Shown here one piece after another: positions 9,078 to 17,837 of a DNA stretch of 57,959 nucleotides (positions are counted from its first letter, which is position 1; the number at the start of each line of letters is the position of its first letter). This stretch comes from Trichococcus pasteurii (GTDB lineage Bacteria > Bacillota > Bacilli > Lactobacillales > Aerococcaceae): NCBI RefSeq assembly GCF_900112935.1, contig NZ_FONM01000019.1, forward strand, positions 1 to 57,959. Direction: 5' to 3'. A program made the translations under genes and the position numbers. The notes under the pieces were generated by a model, which had not been told where the DNA came from, did no database searches, and worked only from the letters and a program-made list of their open reading frames with translations.

Positions 9078-9938
9078 TTAAGCTTTCACTTCATTCGCCA
9101 GGATGATCGCACCCGTGATGCCGGCATCATCGCCCAAGCCTGGCAACACAAGATAATCATCGACAGCAGGGACCGGCACATAGTCGGCAAGCAGCTTCGT
9201 AAATTTGCCTTTGATATTATCAAGCATACCAGGGACCTTCATGACGCCACCGCCCAACACTATGCGTTCCGGACGCAGGATGACCGTGTAGGCTTCCAAA
9301 GCTTGAGCGATATAATAAGCGATGTAATCCCAGACCGCATCGGTAGGTTCCACGTCTTTACCGGCTTTACCCAGTCGTCCGTCGATTGAAGGACCGGCAG
9401 CCATGCCTTCCAGGCAGTTGCCGTGGTATGGGCAGAAGCCTTCATAATGGTCATGCTCATGCGGACGCACCAAAATGTGCCCCATTTCCGGATGCCCGAT
9501 GCCTTCCAGTATTTTCCCATCCACGATTGCACCGGCTCCAACACCTGTGCCGATCGTGATGTACATAATATTCTTCATCCCTTTTGCTGCACCCAGAGCG
9601 GATTCGCCCAAGGCAGCGCCATTCACGTCTGTCGTCCACCCCATCGGAACAGCATATCTTGCTTTCATGGCACCAAGAAAATCAAAATCTTTCCAGGCCA
9701 ACTTTGGCGTGCAGAGAATATGGCCATATGTTTCCGAGTCTTTTTTGACGTCAATCGGCCCAAAGGAACCGATTCCGATTGCAGCTAAATCAAAACGATC
9801 AAAGAAAGCAAATACCTGCTCCAATGTTTCTTCCGGCGTAGTCGTCGGGAAAGCGACCCGCTCCAACAACTCATTTTTTTCATTTCCGACGGCGCACACA
9901 AATTTTGTTCCGCCTGCTTCAATTCCACCTACTAGCAT
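9078..9938 (-). CDS. ROK family fructokinase
   Basis: This 286-residue cytosolic kinase phosphorylates fructose (possibly mannose) with ATP. It begins with the ATP-binding GGIEAGGTKFVCAVG, has catalytic D104 in TDVNGAALGE, and the ROK zinc cluster H154, C169, H172 and C175 in the FCPYHGNCLEG region, which is typical of Firmicute fructokinases such as ScrK or GmuE. The ribosome site GGAGTGAG precedes the ATG. No sucrose genes lie beside it, so a general fructose or mannose role alongside manA is likely. Confidence 0.93.
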   Translation of the reverse strand: MLVGGIEAGGTKFVCAVGNEKNELLERVAFPTTTPEETLEQVFAFFDRFDLAAIGIGSFGPIDVKKDSETYGHILCTPKLAWKDFDFLGAMKARYAVPMGWTTDVNGAALGESALGAAKGMKNIMYITIGTGVGAGAIVDGKILEGIGHPEMGHILVRPHEHDHYEGFCPYHGNCLEGMAAGPSIDGRLGKAGKDVEPTDAVWDYIAYYIAQALEAYTVILRPERIVLGGGVMKVPGMLDNIKGKFTKLLADYVPVPAVDDYLVLPGLGDDAGITGAIILANEVKA

Positions 9939-10286
9939 AAATGTCTCACTCCAATTGGTTAGTTTTTGCGTGCGTTGCCACCATCGGATCCCACTCGATA
10001 CCTGCCCGATTTTTCCTGAAACAGCATACTCGCACCTCTTTCCATTATACCGCTTTCAGTGGCCGGAATCATGTTTTTCAGGCATTTTCTGCTGAAAATC
10101 GGCACTTTTTTTGATGAACGGATAGGCATCAGTAAAAATTTACTTAACTTATTAATTATTTTACTATTTTTGTTGCTTCGGGTAAATCAAACGCTTACAA
10201 TAGAGAGGAAACTTAAAACAGCATTCCCAACAAAATTTAGCGGATTGATTCGCTTAATACTAAACAAGCAGGAGAGTGGAAAAACA
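9939..10286. other. Divergent intergenic region, ROK kinase / galM
   Basis: About 350 bases without a supportable gene. The galM side is AT-rich and holds a cre-like sequence, ATCAAACGCTTACA (10185-10198), matching the CcpA consensus except for the first two positions. An upstream in-frame extension of galM through this stretch is rejected because the ribosome site lies at 10271-10276. Confidence 0.5.
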
Positions 10287-11336
10287 ATGAAAGTATCTGA
10301 AGCAATAATCGGGCAAGCCAACGGAACGGATGTCGTAGCTTACACCTTGACGAATCCGAACGGCATCTCCCTTACAGCAATGACTTACGGCGCAACCATC
10401 ACGGAACTTATGATGCCGGATAAAAATGGAAAGACTGAGAATGTGATTTTGACGATGGATTCGTTGGATGATTATGTGACGCATCGCCCGTATTACGGAG
10501 CCACAATCGGTCGGGTCGCGGGACGCATCGCCAAAGGATCTTTTGATTTGGACGGAACTACGCATCAGTTAGTCGTGAACGAAGGCGTCAATCAGCTCCA
10601 CGGCGGCCCAGCTGGACTGGATACGCATGTTTGGGACGCGGAGATCGAGGCTTCCGCTGATGAAGCCAGCATCCATTTCACAACGATCGATGCAGACGGC
10701 GCCAACGGCTATCCCGGAAACCTGTCGGTAACGGTCAGCTATACGCTTACTGCCGAGAATGAATGGAAAGTCACTTATCGGGCTACGACCGATAAGGCGA
10801 CCTTGTTCAATCCGACCAACCATGTCTATTTTAATTTGAGCGGCGACATCAACAGACCGATTCTGCAGCATAATCTGCAACTGAACAGCGCTGTTTTTGC
10901 CGAATTGGGCGACGAAAACCTCCCTACCGGGGCCTTGTTGCCTTCAGAAGGGACCCCTTTTGATTTCCGCAGCGCAGGAACGCTTGCAGTTGCTGCTGAG
11001 CAGAGTCATCCACAGACCCAAAAAGTCGCCGGTTTCGACCACCCTTTCCTGCTGCAGCACGATGATGGAAAACCTGATGCGATCCTCAGCGATGTGGAAT
11101 CCGGCCGAAGCGTAAAAATGTATACGGATCAGGATTGCGTCGTGATTTTTATGCACAACGGCTCGGTGGATAAATACACGATCTCCGGCAGTCCGGTCAT
11201 CCAGTATGCGGGCATCACCTTGGAGACTCAAGCTTTGCCTGACGCCATCAACCAAGAAGGCTTCGGTGACATCACGCTCCGACCGGATGAAGTCTATTCG
11301 GCTGAAACGATCTACAAGTTCGAAGTGCAGGACTAA
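10287..11336 (+). CDS. galM: Aldose 1-epimerase (galactose mutarotase)
   Basis: This 349-residue cytosolic enzyme interconverts alpha and beta anomers of galactose or glucose, the first step of the Leloir pathway. Visible family features are GATIGRVAGRIAKG near the N-terminus, NPTNHVYFNLSG with the catalytic histidine, and GITLETQALPDAINQ near the C-terminus with the catalytic glutamate. The frame is open upstream to 10059, but GGAGAG eleven bases before the ATG at 10287 and the normal family length support the shorter form. No other gal genes are adjacent. Confidence 0.94.
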   Translation: MKVSEAIIGQANGTDVVAYTLTNPNGISLTAMTYGATITELMMPDKNGKTENVILTMDSLDDYVTHRPYYGATIGRVAGRIAKGSFDLDGTTHQLVVNEGVNQLHGGPAGLDTHVWDAEIEASADEASIHFTTIDADGANGYPGNLSVTVSYTLTAENEWKVTYRATTDKATLFNPTNHVYFNLSGDINRPILQHNLQLNSAVFAELGDENLPTGALLPSEGTPFDFRSAGTLAVAAEQSHPQTQKVAGFDHPFLLQHDDGKPDAILSDVESGRSVKMYTDQDCVVIFMHNGSVDKYTISGSPVIQYAGITLETQALPDAINQEGFGDITLRPDEVYSAETIYKFEVQD

Positions 11337-11347
11337 TTGATAAGCAA

Positions 11348-11395
11348 AAGAAGGTGGACCGTAAATCCTGATGATTTACGGTCCACCTTCTTTTC
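11348..11395. terminator. Bidirectional terminator between galM and the EamA gene
   Basis: A perfect stem of about 18 pairs (AAGGTGGACCGTAAATC with its complement) around a five-base loop is followed by TTCTTTTC on the plus strand and TTCTTTTGC on the minus strand, serving both converging genes. Confidence 0.85.
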
Positions 11396-11463
11396 TTGTC
11401 CTAAAGCGGCAGCATGTCCTGCATACTTTTCAGTATCTTTGGCCGGCAAAATCTTGACTACCT

Positions 11464-12357
11464 TTAGTCTTGGATATCCGTAATGGATTTTCGGTCTGTC
11501 ATGGTTGTCTTCGGTTTCAATTCCACCACCAGAACGCCAGCTAGAATCAGCGCTGCTCCGATCAGCATCCTCAGCGTTATCGCTTCCCTCAGAAAAAGCG
11601 CTGAAGCGATCATCCCGAATACAGCCTCCATCGACAGGATGATTGCTGTTTCAGCCTCTTTGGTGAACTGCTGCGAGGCCGTTTGGATCAGAAAGCCCAG
11701 CATCGTGCTGACCGTCCCCAAATAAAAGATGGAAAAGTAGCCCTCTCCGGCTGCAGAGAACACGAATTCTCCCCTTGCAAGCGATACGATCACTCCCAAT
11801 ACAGCGGCTGTCCCCATCTGGATGGTGGTCAATGCGTATATGTTTTCACCCAGCACGAACCGATTTGTGAAGATGATCTGCAAGGCAAAGAATAATGCGC
11901 AGAGCAGCGTCAGCATATCCCCGAAGTTTACGCTGTGGAAATCGGTCAGGGAAATGACGGCGATGCCGCTGATCGATAACAGCGCGCCCACGATGGCCGG
12001 GGCTGTAACTTTTCTCCTGAAGAACAAGGCGCCAATGAACGGCACCAACACAACATTGAAGGCGGTAAGGAAGGCGTTCTTCGAAGGTGTCGTATAGACA
12101 AGACCTACCGTCTGAAACAAGAAAGCCAAGTAAAGGATGGTTCCAAGACCGATGCCTTTCAGATAGGTCTTTTTGGTCGCATGCTTCAGCTGGCCGAAAA
12201 AAATTGCCCCCATCAGTATGAATGCCAACAAAAAACGCATAGTCAATATTTGGTATGGGGAAAAATACTCCAATGATATGGCGCTCACAACGAAACCTGA
12301 ACCCCATATCATTGTCACAAAAATAAGTCCGATCTGTCCCTTTCTTCTGTCTGTCAT
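11464..12357 (-). CDS. EamA/DMT family transporter
   Basis: This 297-residue membrane protein has ten predicted spans in two EamA repeats, starting MTDRRKGQIGLIFVTMIWGSG, with EAVFGMIASALFLREAIT in the second repeat as usual. Relatives export amino acids or metabolites; the substrate here is unknown. The frame stays open upstream to 12522, close to the intron end, but GGGGA at 12364-12368 and the hydrophobic first span favour the ATG at 12357. The group II intron ends about 175 bases upstream of this start, which raises the question whether the original promoter region is intact. Confidence 0.9.
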   Translation of the reverse strand: MTDRRKGQIGLIFVTMIWGSGFVVSAISLEYFSPYQILTMRFLLAFILMGAIFFGQLKHATKKTYLKGIGLGTILYLAFLFQTVGLVYTTPSKNAFLTAFNVVLVPFIGALFFRRKVTAPAIVGALLSISGIAVISLTDFHSVNFGDMLTLLCALFFALQIIFTNRFVLGENIYALTTIQMGTAAVLGVIVSLARGEFVFSAAGEGYFSIFYLGTVSTMLGFLIQTASQQFTKEAETAIILSMEAVFGMIASALFLREAITLRMLIGAALILAGVLVVELKPKTTMTDRKSITDIQD

Positions 12358-12532
12358 ATCACTTCCCCTTTCTATTGATAACGATACTTGCCCGATTCTA
12401 TTAAAGCCAATGAACAATCCGGGCGTACTTATCCACTTTACCCAATATTCTGATTGTCTGCAAGCAGATTTCAGCAAAATAATACAAATCCCTGACCGAG
12501 GAGCCTGATGCAGCTTCATCATCCTCTCAACA

Positions 12533-14395
12533 ATCGAGTAGGAGGAGCCAACAGGCTCCGACCTCTCACACCACCGTGCGTACGGTTCCGTACACGGCGG
12601 TTCAATAACTTAAGTATCTGCGCTGGTAAAGTTGATTAAGGTCTTTCAGACCCCAACTAGCCAGCCTTTTGTTGTTAATGGCCCGGTGAATGGTCTGGTT
12701 CTTAGACATTCTCCAGTAGCCTTTACGGGAATTCGCAACTTTCCAAGCTTCTTCCTTGTCGATGCCATAACGCATCAATCTGTAAAAGCGGGTAGAGACT
12801 CTTTTCCATCTCTTCCAAATGAGTTGTCTTAGTCGGTGGTTCAGCCATTGGGCTGTTTCCCTAATAAAGGTTTTCATATCACCAATGCCATAGTAGTTTA
12901 TCCATCCTTGTGTATACTGATTGATTTCTTTTACTATGTCCAGGAAGGTTCCTGGTCGTTTCCGACTGGTTAGACGTCTTAATCGTTTGCGGAATTTTTG
13001 TTTAGCCGTCTTATGTGGACGGCTTCTGACTTTCCCATCGTTTTCCAAATAGTGAACCCAAGGAATTTAGCACTACCTGGGGTAGTGACCTTACTCTTAT
13101 CGGTATTTACCGTCAGCTTCAATTTCTTCTCTAGGAAGGTCGTAACACTAACTAGCACCCGTTCTCCCGCACGAGGGGTCTTCACATATATGCAGAAATC
13201 ATCCGCATAACGCACAAAGCGATGACCTCGTTTTTCCAATTCCCTGTCCAGTTGATTGAGATAGATATTGGCTAAGAGCGGGGAGATTACCCCACCTTGC
13301 GGAGTTCCCTTGTAGGATTGGATAAATACATCCTGTTCCATAATCCCTGAACGAAGAAAACTCCAGATTAACTTCAACACGATTTCGTCTTGTATGAATT
13401 CCCTCAAGTACACCATCAGTTTCTGATGATTTACCATGTCGAAGTAATTCTTCAAGTCACAGTCGACGATTGTTTTGTATCCTTCTTCAATGTACTTCTC
13501 GGCTTGTTTGATTGCATCATGTGCGCTTCTTTCTTTTCGAAAACCGAAACTGTACTTGGAGAAGTATGGGTCAATCAGCGGTTAAATTATCTGTAGGATA
13601 GCCTGTTGCACGACTCTATCTCTCACTACAGGGATCCCTAGATTACGCATACTGCCATTTTCCTTGGGTATAGATACCCGCTTGACCGGTTGTGGCTCAT
13701 AGGTTCCATCCAATAATTTCGCAATGATTGCCTTTTGGTATTTGACCATATGGTCATCTATTTCGTAGACCGTTATGCCGTCTATACCTGCGGCGCCTTT
13801 ATTTTTGTAGACTTTCTCGCAAGCAACCACTAGGTTGCTTGTTGTTGCGATTTTCTCGATTAACGTGATACCATCTTGTTTCCTCATATCCATGCTGTAT
13901 CTCTCTACGCTTCTCCATATCTCTTTCGTTTCCAACTTATCCCTTCTGGAGACAGCCGTCATTTGGTCTATACCATGACGTTTTCTGTAGTGCCGAGATA
14001 CATTCACCTCCTTGTTTCTATCAAGATTATTATTGTTCAGCCCTTCATGACCCTAAGGTCACTACTACGGCTTCTGCTGACTTCTTATGGCAAGCTTTAC
14101 TCCATGATTCCTCATGTCCATAAGACCTCCCCGGGTAAGAATGATAACCTTCCACTCATGTCACTGCCTCATTTACTGTAGGAGATTCGTGCAGTATAGG
14201 ACTTTACTTTGTGATGCAAGCTCTTCCGTCTCCATTCAGCCTCATATGAGATTTCTGTTCGTCAGTGCGAGTGTTTGCGTCCGACTTCCTTCAGATTCCA
14301 CCTCACGGTGGACACCCTTGTCATTCGCTAACAGTTCCTACTGCAAAGTCTGTAGTGGACTTTCACCACCAAGTTATCACCCATGCCGGGCGCAC
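12533..14395 (-). mobile_element. Group II intron, bacterial class C, about 1.86 kb
   Basis: On the reverse strand the element starts GTGCGCCCGGCATGGGTGAT at 14395, the class IIC 5' consensus. It ends near 12533 after a domain V/VI region containing ACCGTACGCACGGTGGTGTG and closing CTACTCGAT. It encodes a damaged LtrA-type protein. Its 5' junction lies only a few bases after the terminator stem of the aldo/keto reductase gene, the insertion preference known for class IIC introns. The 3' boundary is set by consensus and could shift by one or two bases. With its maturase broken, it would need one supplied by another copy to move or splice efficiently. Confidence 0.9.
12602..14007 (-). pseudogene. 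ltrA: Group II intron reverse transcriptase/maturase, broken by a stop and a frameshift
   Basis: The frame from 14007 encodes the N-terminal reverse transcriptase region (GAAGIDGITVYEID, SMRNLGIPVVRDRVVQQA) and meets an in-frame TAA at 13582-13584. Translation of the same frame resumes with YSFGFRKERSAHDAIKQAEK and the catalytic YADD box, then breaks near 13045: after FLGFTIWK the frame shifts by one. An AAAA run there probably lost one A, since restoring it gives the usual continuation GKVRSRPHKTAKQKFRKR. The maturase and C-terminal domains follow to 12602 (QGWINYYGIGDMKTF, ASWGLKDLNQLYQRRY). All parts are present, so this is a recently inactivated gene, unless sequencing errors explain both lesions. 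Confidence 0.88.
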
Positions 14396-14398
14396 AAC

Positions 14399-14442
14399 AA
14401 AAGCTTCCCGAATGATGCATGGCATCGCTTCGGGAAGCTTTT
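14399..14442 (-). terminator. Terminator of the aldo/keto reductase gene and intron target
   Basis: A perfect 14-base stem (AAAAGCTTCCCGAA with its complement) carries a further GATGC/GCATC hairpin in its loop. On the reverse strand it follows the aldo/keto reductase stop by ten bases, and the group IIC intron begins four bases beyond it. Confidence 0.88.
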
Positions 14443-14451
14443 TCTATTTCA

Positions 14452-15441
14452 TTATTTTGCCAATACCGCTTCAATTTCATCCAATTCTTCATTGCTGAAG
14501 TCAAGGTTTTCCAACGCTTTCACATTGTCATCAATTTGGCTCACTCTGCTGGCGCCGATCAGCACGCTTGTGACTTTCCCATCGCGGAGAATCCAAGCCA
14601 CTGCCATCTCAGCCAATGTTTGTCCGCGTCGCTGGGCGATTTCGTTCAGAGCGCGTGATTTCTCGATGGTTTCCTGCACCCGCTCCGCATTCAGGAATGG
14701 TGAAGAAGGTCTCCCCGCACGTGAATCTTCCGGAATGCCATGCAGATAGCGGTCGGTCAGCATGCCTTGCGCCAACGGACTGAAGGCGATGGTGCCCAAC
14801 TTGTTGGTTGATAACACATCCTGCAAGCCATCCTCAATCCAGCGGTTGTACATGTTGTAGGCCGGTTGGTGGATAATGAACGGCGTCTTCAAGTCTTTGA
14901 AGATTGCTGCTATTTCAGCAGTCTGCTCTGCAGAATAGTTGGAGATGCCGATATACAGAGCTTTTCCTTGACGGACCATCAGATCCAATGCTTGCGCAGT
15001 CTCTTCGAATGGTGTTTCGGGATCCGGGCGGTGCGAATAAAAAATATCCACATAATCAAGTCCCATCCGTTTCAGGCTTTGATCAAGGCTCGCCGTCAAA
15101 TACTTTTTGGATCCCCATTCCCCGTATGGTCCGGGCCACATATCATAGCCGGCCTTGCTGGAAATGATCAATTCATCCCGGTAAGGCAGGAAGTCTTTTT
15201 TCAAAATCTTGCCGAATGTTTCCTCCGCACTGCCTGGAGGCGGACCGTAGTTGTTCGCCAGATCGAAATGGGTGATCCCAAGATCGAAGGCGCGTTGGAC
15301 CATTTTGCGCGAATTGTCGAACAGATCCACCTCGCCGAAGTTATGCCAAAGCCCAAGGGAAATGGCAGGCAGTTTCAGACCGCTGTTGCCTACGCGGTTA
15401 TAGATCATTTTGTCGTATCTGTTTTGTGCTGGTTGATACAT
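14452..15441 (-). CDS. gpr: Aldo/keto reductase, L-glyceraldehyde 3-phosphate reductase type (YghZ/Gpr)
   Basis: This 329-residue cytosolic NADPH-dependent TIM-barrel enzyme closely follows E. coli YghZ in recalled motifs: LSLGLWHNFGEVD, THFDLANNYGPPPGSAEE with the catalytic Asp and Tyr, SSKAGYDMWPGPYGEWGS, LGLDYVDIFYSHR-like and TSVLIGASRVSQIDDN. YghZ reduces methylglyoxal and L-glyceraldehyde 3-phosphate, so detoxification of reactive aldehydes from glycolysis is likely. GAGGTGATG precedes the ATG. Its terminator was hit by a group IIC intron, leaving the coding sequence intact. Confidence 0.93.
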   Translation of the reverse strand: MYQPAQNRYDKMIYNRVGNSGLKLPAISLGLWHNFGEVDLFDNSRKMVQRAFDLGITHFDLANNYGPPPGSAEETFGKILKKDFLPYRDELIISSKAGYDMWPGPYGEWGSKKYLTASLDQSLKRMGLDYVDIFYSHRPDPETPFEETAQALDLMVRQGKALYIGISNYSAEQTAEIAAIFKDLKTPFIIHQPAYNMYNRWIEDGLQDVLSTNKLGTIAFSPLAQGMLTDRYLHGIPEDSRAGRPSSPFLNAERVQETIEKSRALNEIAQRRGQTLAEMAVAWILRDGKVTSVLIGASRVSQIDDNVKALENLDFSNEELDEIEAVLAK

Positions 15442-15511
15442 GTCATCACCTCAACAAGTTAATATACCCAGTATAGCGTTTTCATCATTGAAGCGCAAAG
15501 CTTTTACGGAA

Positions 15512-15551
15512 AACGGACAACGAAAGTTGCCGCGCAACTTCGTTGTCCGTT
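15512..15551 (-). terminator. Terminator of the second EIIC-GH1-GntR operon
   Basis: AACGGACAACGAA plus AGTTGC pair with GCAACTT plus CGTTGTCCGTT; on the reverse strand the stem is followed by TTTTCCGT, directly behind the GntR stop codon. Confidence 0.85.
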
Positions 15552-15554
15552 CCA

Positions 15555-16286
15555 TTATCCCAGTAATCCCTCTCTGCTTACGTTGATGAAGGACATCTCG
15601 ACCATATCATAGCGATGATGCACGACCGAATATTCCAACGGCGTCCCTCTTTCAAGGAACATGACTTTGCTTACTTCAAGGACCGGATCCTCGTTGGAAC
15701 AGTGCAAATATTTCTTGTCATTATCATCCGGCTTGACCGCACGGACGGTCTGTCGGTTGTCCCCGAATACGATGCCCAAATCCCCTTGCAGATAGTCGTA
15801 CAGGGAGCGGTTCAGGATTTCCTTCGTGATGTTCGGTGCCAGCGCGATCGGGATGATCGTATGCTCCAAGGAATAAGGTTTTTCGTCCAGGATCCGCAAG
15901 CGTTTGATGTCATAGACGGGTTCTTCCTTCGTGATGCTCAGTTGGTTGCATTCTTCCTCATCCGGAAAACGGACGTTGAAGTCCAGCACTTCCGTCTTCA
16001 GTTCCAATCGTTCGCCGGCCGCAGCGGTCAAGCCGACATTCTGGCCGATTTTGATGCTCTGTTCGGCCAGATTGACCGCATTTTTCTTCACGTAGGTCCC
16101 CGAACCTTGGATCGTGTACACCAATCCAGCAACACTCAAAAGGTCCAACGCCTTCTTTACCGTCACACGGCTGGTGCCAAACTCCTTCGCCAAGGATTCC
16201 TGATCGGGAATCTTTTCTTCGGAATGATAGATCCCGCTTTTGATTCTTTTTCTGATTTCATTTGCGACTTCTTTGTATTTTGCCAT
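15555..16286 (-). CDS. GntR family regulator, HutC/TreR type (second cluster)
   Basis: This 243-residue repressor has a winged helix (KYKEVANEIRKRIKSGIY; recognition helix SRVTVKKALDLL) and a UTRA effector domain. The ATG at 16286 has GGTG at good distance; a GTG twelve bases earlier could also start it (247 residues). It is the last gene of an EIIC-GH1-GntR operon. A palindrome in its own leader (16319-16332) matches two sites ahead of EIIC, which strongly suggests autoregulation plus control of the operon, with a phosphorylated glucoside as probable inducer. Confidence 0.92.
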   Translation of the reverse strand: MAKYKEVANEIRKRIKSGIYHSEEKIPDQESLAKEFGTSRVTVKKALDLLSVAGLVYTIQGSGTYVKKNAVNLAEQSIKIGQNVGLTAAAGERLELKTEVLDFNVRFPDEEECNQLSITKEEPVYDIKRLRILDEKPYSLEHTIIPIALAPNITKEILNRSLYDYLQGDLGIVFGDNRQTVRAVKPDDNDKKYLHCSNEDPVLEVSKVMFLERGTPLEYSVVHHRYDMVEMSFINVSREGLLG

Positions 16287-16318
16287 GCCCTTCACCACTT
16301 ATCTACGTGATATGAAAA

Positions 16319-16332
16319 TTTGTATTTACAAA
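16319..16332. promoter_or_regulatory. Operator palindrome ahead of the GntR gene
   Basis: TTTGTATTTACAAA is symmetrical at 12 of 14 positions and lies in the leader of the GntR gene. A -10-like TATAAT lies just upstream on the reverse strand (16347-16352), so repression would act on an internal promoter. It shares GTATTTACAA with sites before EIIC. Confidence 0.65.
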
Positions 16333-16391
16333 TCTCTCCTTGTTGATTATAACATAGATAACTGGCCATTATGCAATAGGGAAAACAAGGG

Positions 16392-17813
16392 TCACTTGTA
16401 CGTGTGTTCGACCACTTCCAGTCGTTTGCTTTGGATGAGGTCCCGGTACCAATAGCCCGATTGCTTCAGGGAACGCTTCTTGTCATCCTCCAGATCGATC
16501 CTTACGAGTCCATAGCGGTTCTTGAAGGCATTCATCGGCGAGACGCAATCCGTGAAGGCCCACAGCATGTATCCGTTACAGTTCGCCCCTTCATGGACGG
16601 CATCCAACAAGGAGCTCAAGTGTTCAGAGATATATGAGATGCGGTAATCGTCCTGAATGGTGCCCTTGCTGTCCGCAAAACGCTCCTCCTGCTCGATGCC
16701 CATCCCGCTTTCCGCAACGAACCACGGGATATTTCCGTATTCGGATTTCAGACGCATGGCCATATCATACATGATCTGCGGGTAGATTTCCCAACCGCGC
16801 GAAGTGTTCATCCTTCTGCCCGGCAAGGAAAACTCTTCATAATAGTATTCCGGATGGAACGGTGTCTCCTTGTTCCACTCGTAACGCGGGGACCGGACCC
16901 GTTTCGGGAAATAAAGATTAATCCCGAGATAATCCACCGTATTTTCTTTGATGATAAGCAGTTCCTCTTCTGAATATTCAAATGGAATAGCGTGCTTCGC
17001 GAGTACATCAAACAACTCGTCGGGATACTCCCCCTTCACCAACGGATCCAAAAAAATACGGTTATACAACAGATCGTACATCCGGGCGGCTTTTTGGTCC
17101 GCCGGCGATGAGGACCGCGCATAGGTCACCTCCGGATTCAGGATGGCTCCGATCTGACCGCTGTAGCCTTTTTCATGGAAAATTTGAACTGCCCGTGCCG
17201 TAGCGATCACCTTGTTGAAATTCCATTGCATCCATTTCGATGTATCCTGCTCATGCGGATAACGGATGGCATCGAGGTAGATGCGCGTCTGGATGACAAC
17301 CGGTTCGTTGAAAGTGAACCAATGCCGGACGCGATCGGTATAGCGTTCGAAGGCTATTTCGGCATATTTCGCATAGAGATCGACGACATGCTTCGAGCTC
17401 CAGCCATCGTATTTCTCCATCAAATAGGCAGGGACTTCGTAATGCTCCAGGCAAAGCATCGGCTCGACTCCGGCTTCAAGCAGTGCATCCACGATATCAC
17501 TGATGTGCTGGGCATAGTCTTCATCGACTACCGCATTTTCATAGTCCGTAAAGAAGCGCGCCCAGTTGATCGACGTCCGGTAATGTGTCAGACCGATTTC
17601 TTTCATCAAAGCCACATCTTCGTGGTAGCGGTCATAGAATGAGGTCGCTCCAGCCGGTCCATAGCCTTCATGCCATACGAAAGGCTCCTCTTTGTACCAC
17701 ATGTCCAGGTAGGAATCCTGCCCTTCTTTTTTACCCTTCCAGCCTTCCGTCTGCCATGCAGAAGAAGATGCTCCCAAGATGAATCCTTCAGGTATATTTT
17801 TAATCATCCTCAT
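16392..17813 (-). CDS. Glycoside hydrolase family 1 enzyme (second cluster)
   Basis: This 473-residue cytosolic enzyme has the acid/base glutamate in WFTFNEPVV and the nucleophile in FVAESGMG, where serine replaces the usual asparagine after the glutamate. Near the C-terminus SPMNAFKNRYG shares the NRYG form of the first GH1 enzyme rather than KRYG of classical 6-phospho-beta-glucosidases. The start has AAAGGGG just ahead, and the second ATG at 17807 is equally possible. It follows EIIC by 24 bases and precedes GntR. Substrate is probably a phosphorylated beta-glucoside, but these substitutions make the precise sugar uncertain. Confidence 0.9.
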   Translation of the reverse strand: MRMIKNIPEGFILGASSSAWQTEGWKGKKEGQDSYLDMWYKEEPFVWHEGYGPAGATSFYDRYHEDVALMKEIGLTHYRTSINWARFFTDYENAVVDEDYAQHISDIVDALLEAGVEPMLCLEHYEVPAYLMEKYDGWSSKHVVDLYAKYAEIAFERYTDRVRHWFTFNEPVVIQTRIYLDAIRYPHEQDTSKWMQWNFNKVIATARAVQIFHEKGYSGQIGAILNPEVTYARSSSPADQKAARMYDLLYNRIFLDPLVKGEYPDELFDVLAKHAIPFEYSEEELLIIKENTVDYLGINLYFPKRVRSPRYEWNKETPFHPEYYYEEFSLPGRRMNTSRGWEIYPQIMYDMAMRLKSEYGNIPWFVAESGMGIEQEERFADSKGTIQDDYRISYISEHLSSLLDAVHEGANCNGYMLWAFTDCVSPMNAFKNRYGLVRIDLEDDKKRSLKQSGYWYRDLIQSKRLEVVEHTYK

Positions 17814-17837
17814 GCCCCTTTCTGTTCAAATCTTTCA

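Noticed and set aside
10059-10286. 76-residue N-terminal extension of galM
   Set aside because: The extension lies upstream of a clear ribosome site, is AT-rich non-coding in character and makes the protein longer than the family.
12980-13455. Separate reverse transcriptase gene within the intron
   Set aside because: It is in the same frame as the upstream segment after a single stop codon and continues into the maturase part after a one-base shift; together they are one broken gene.
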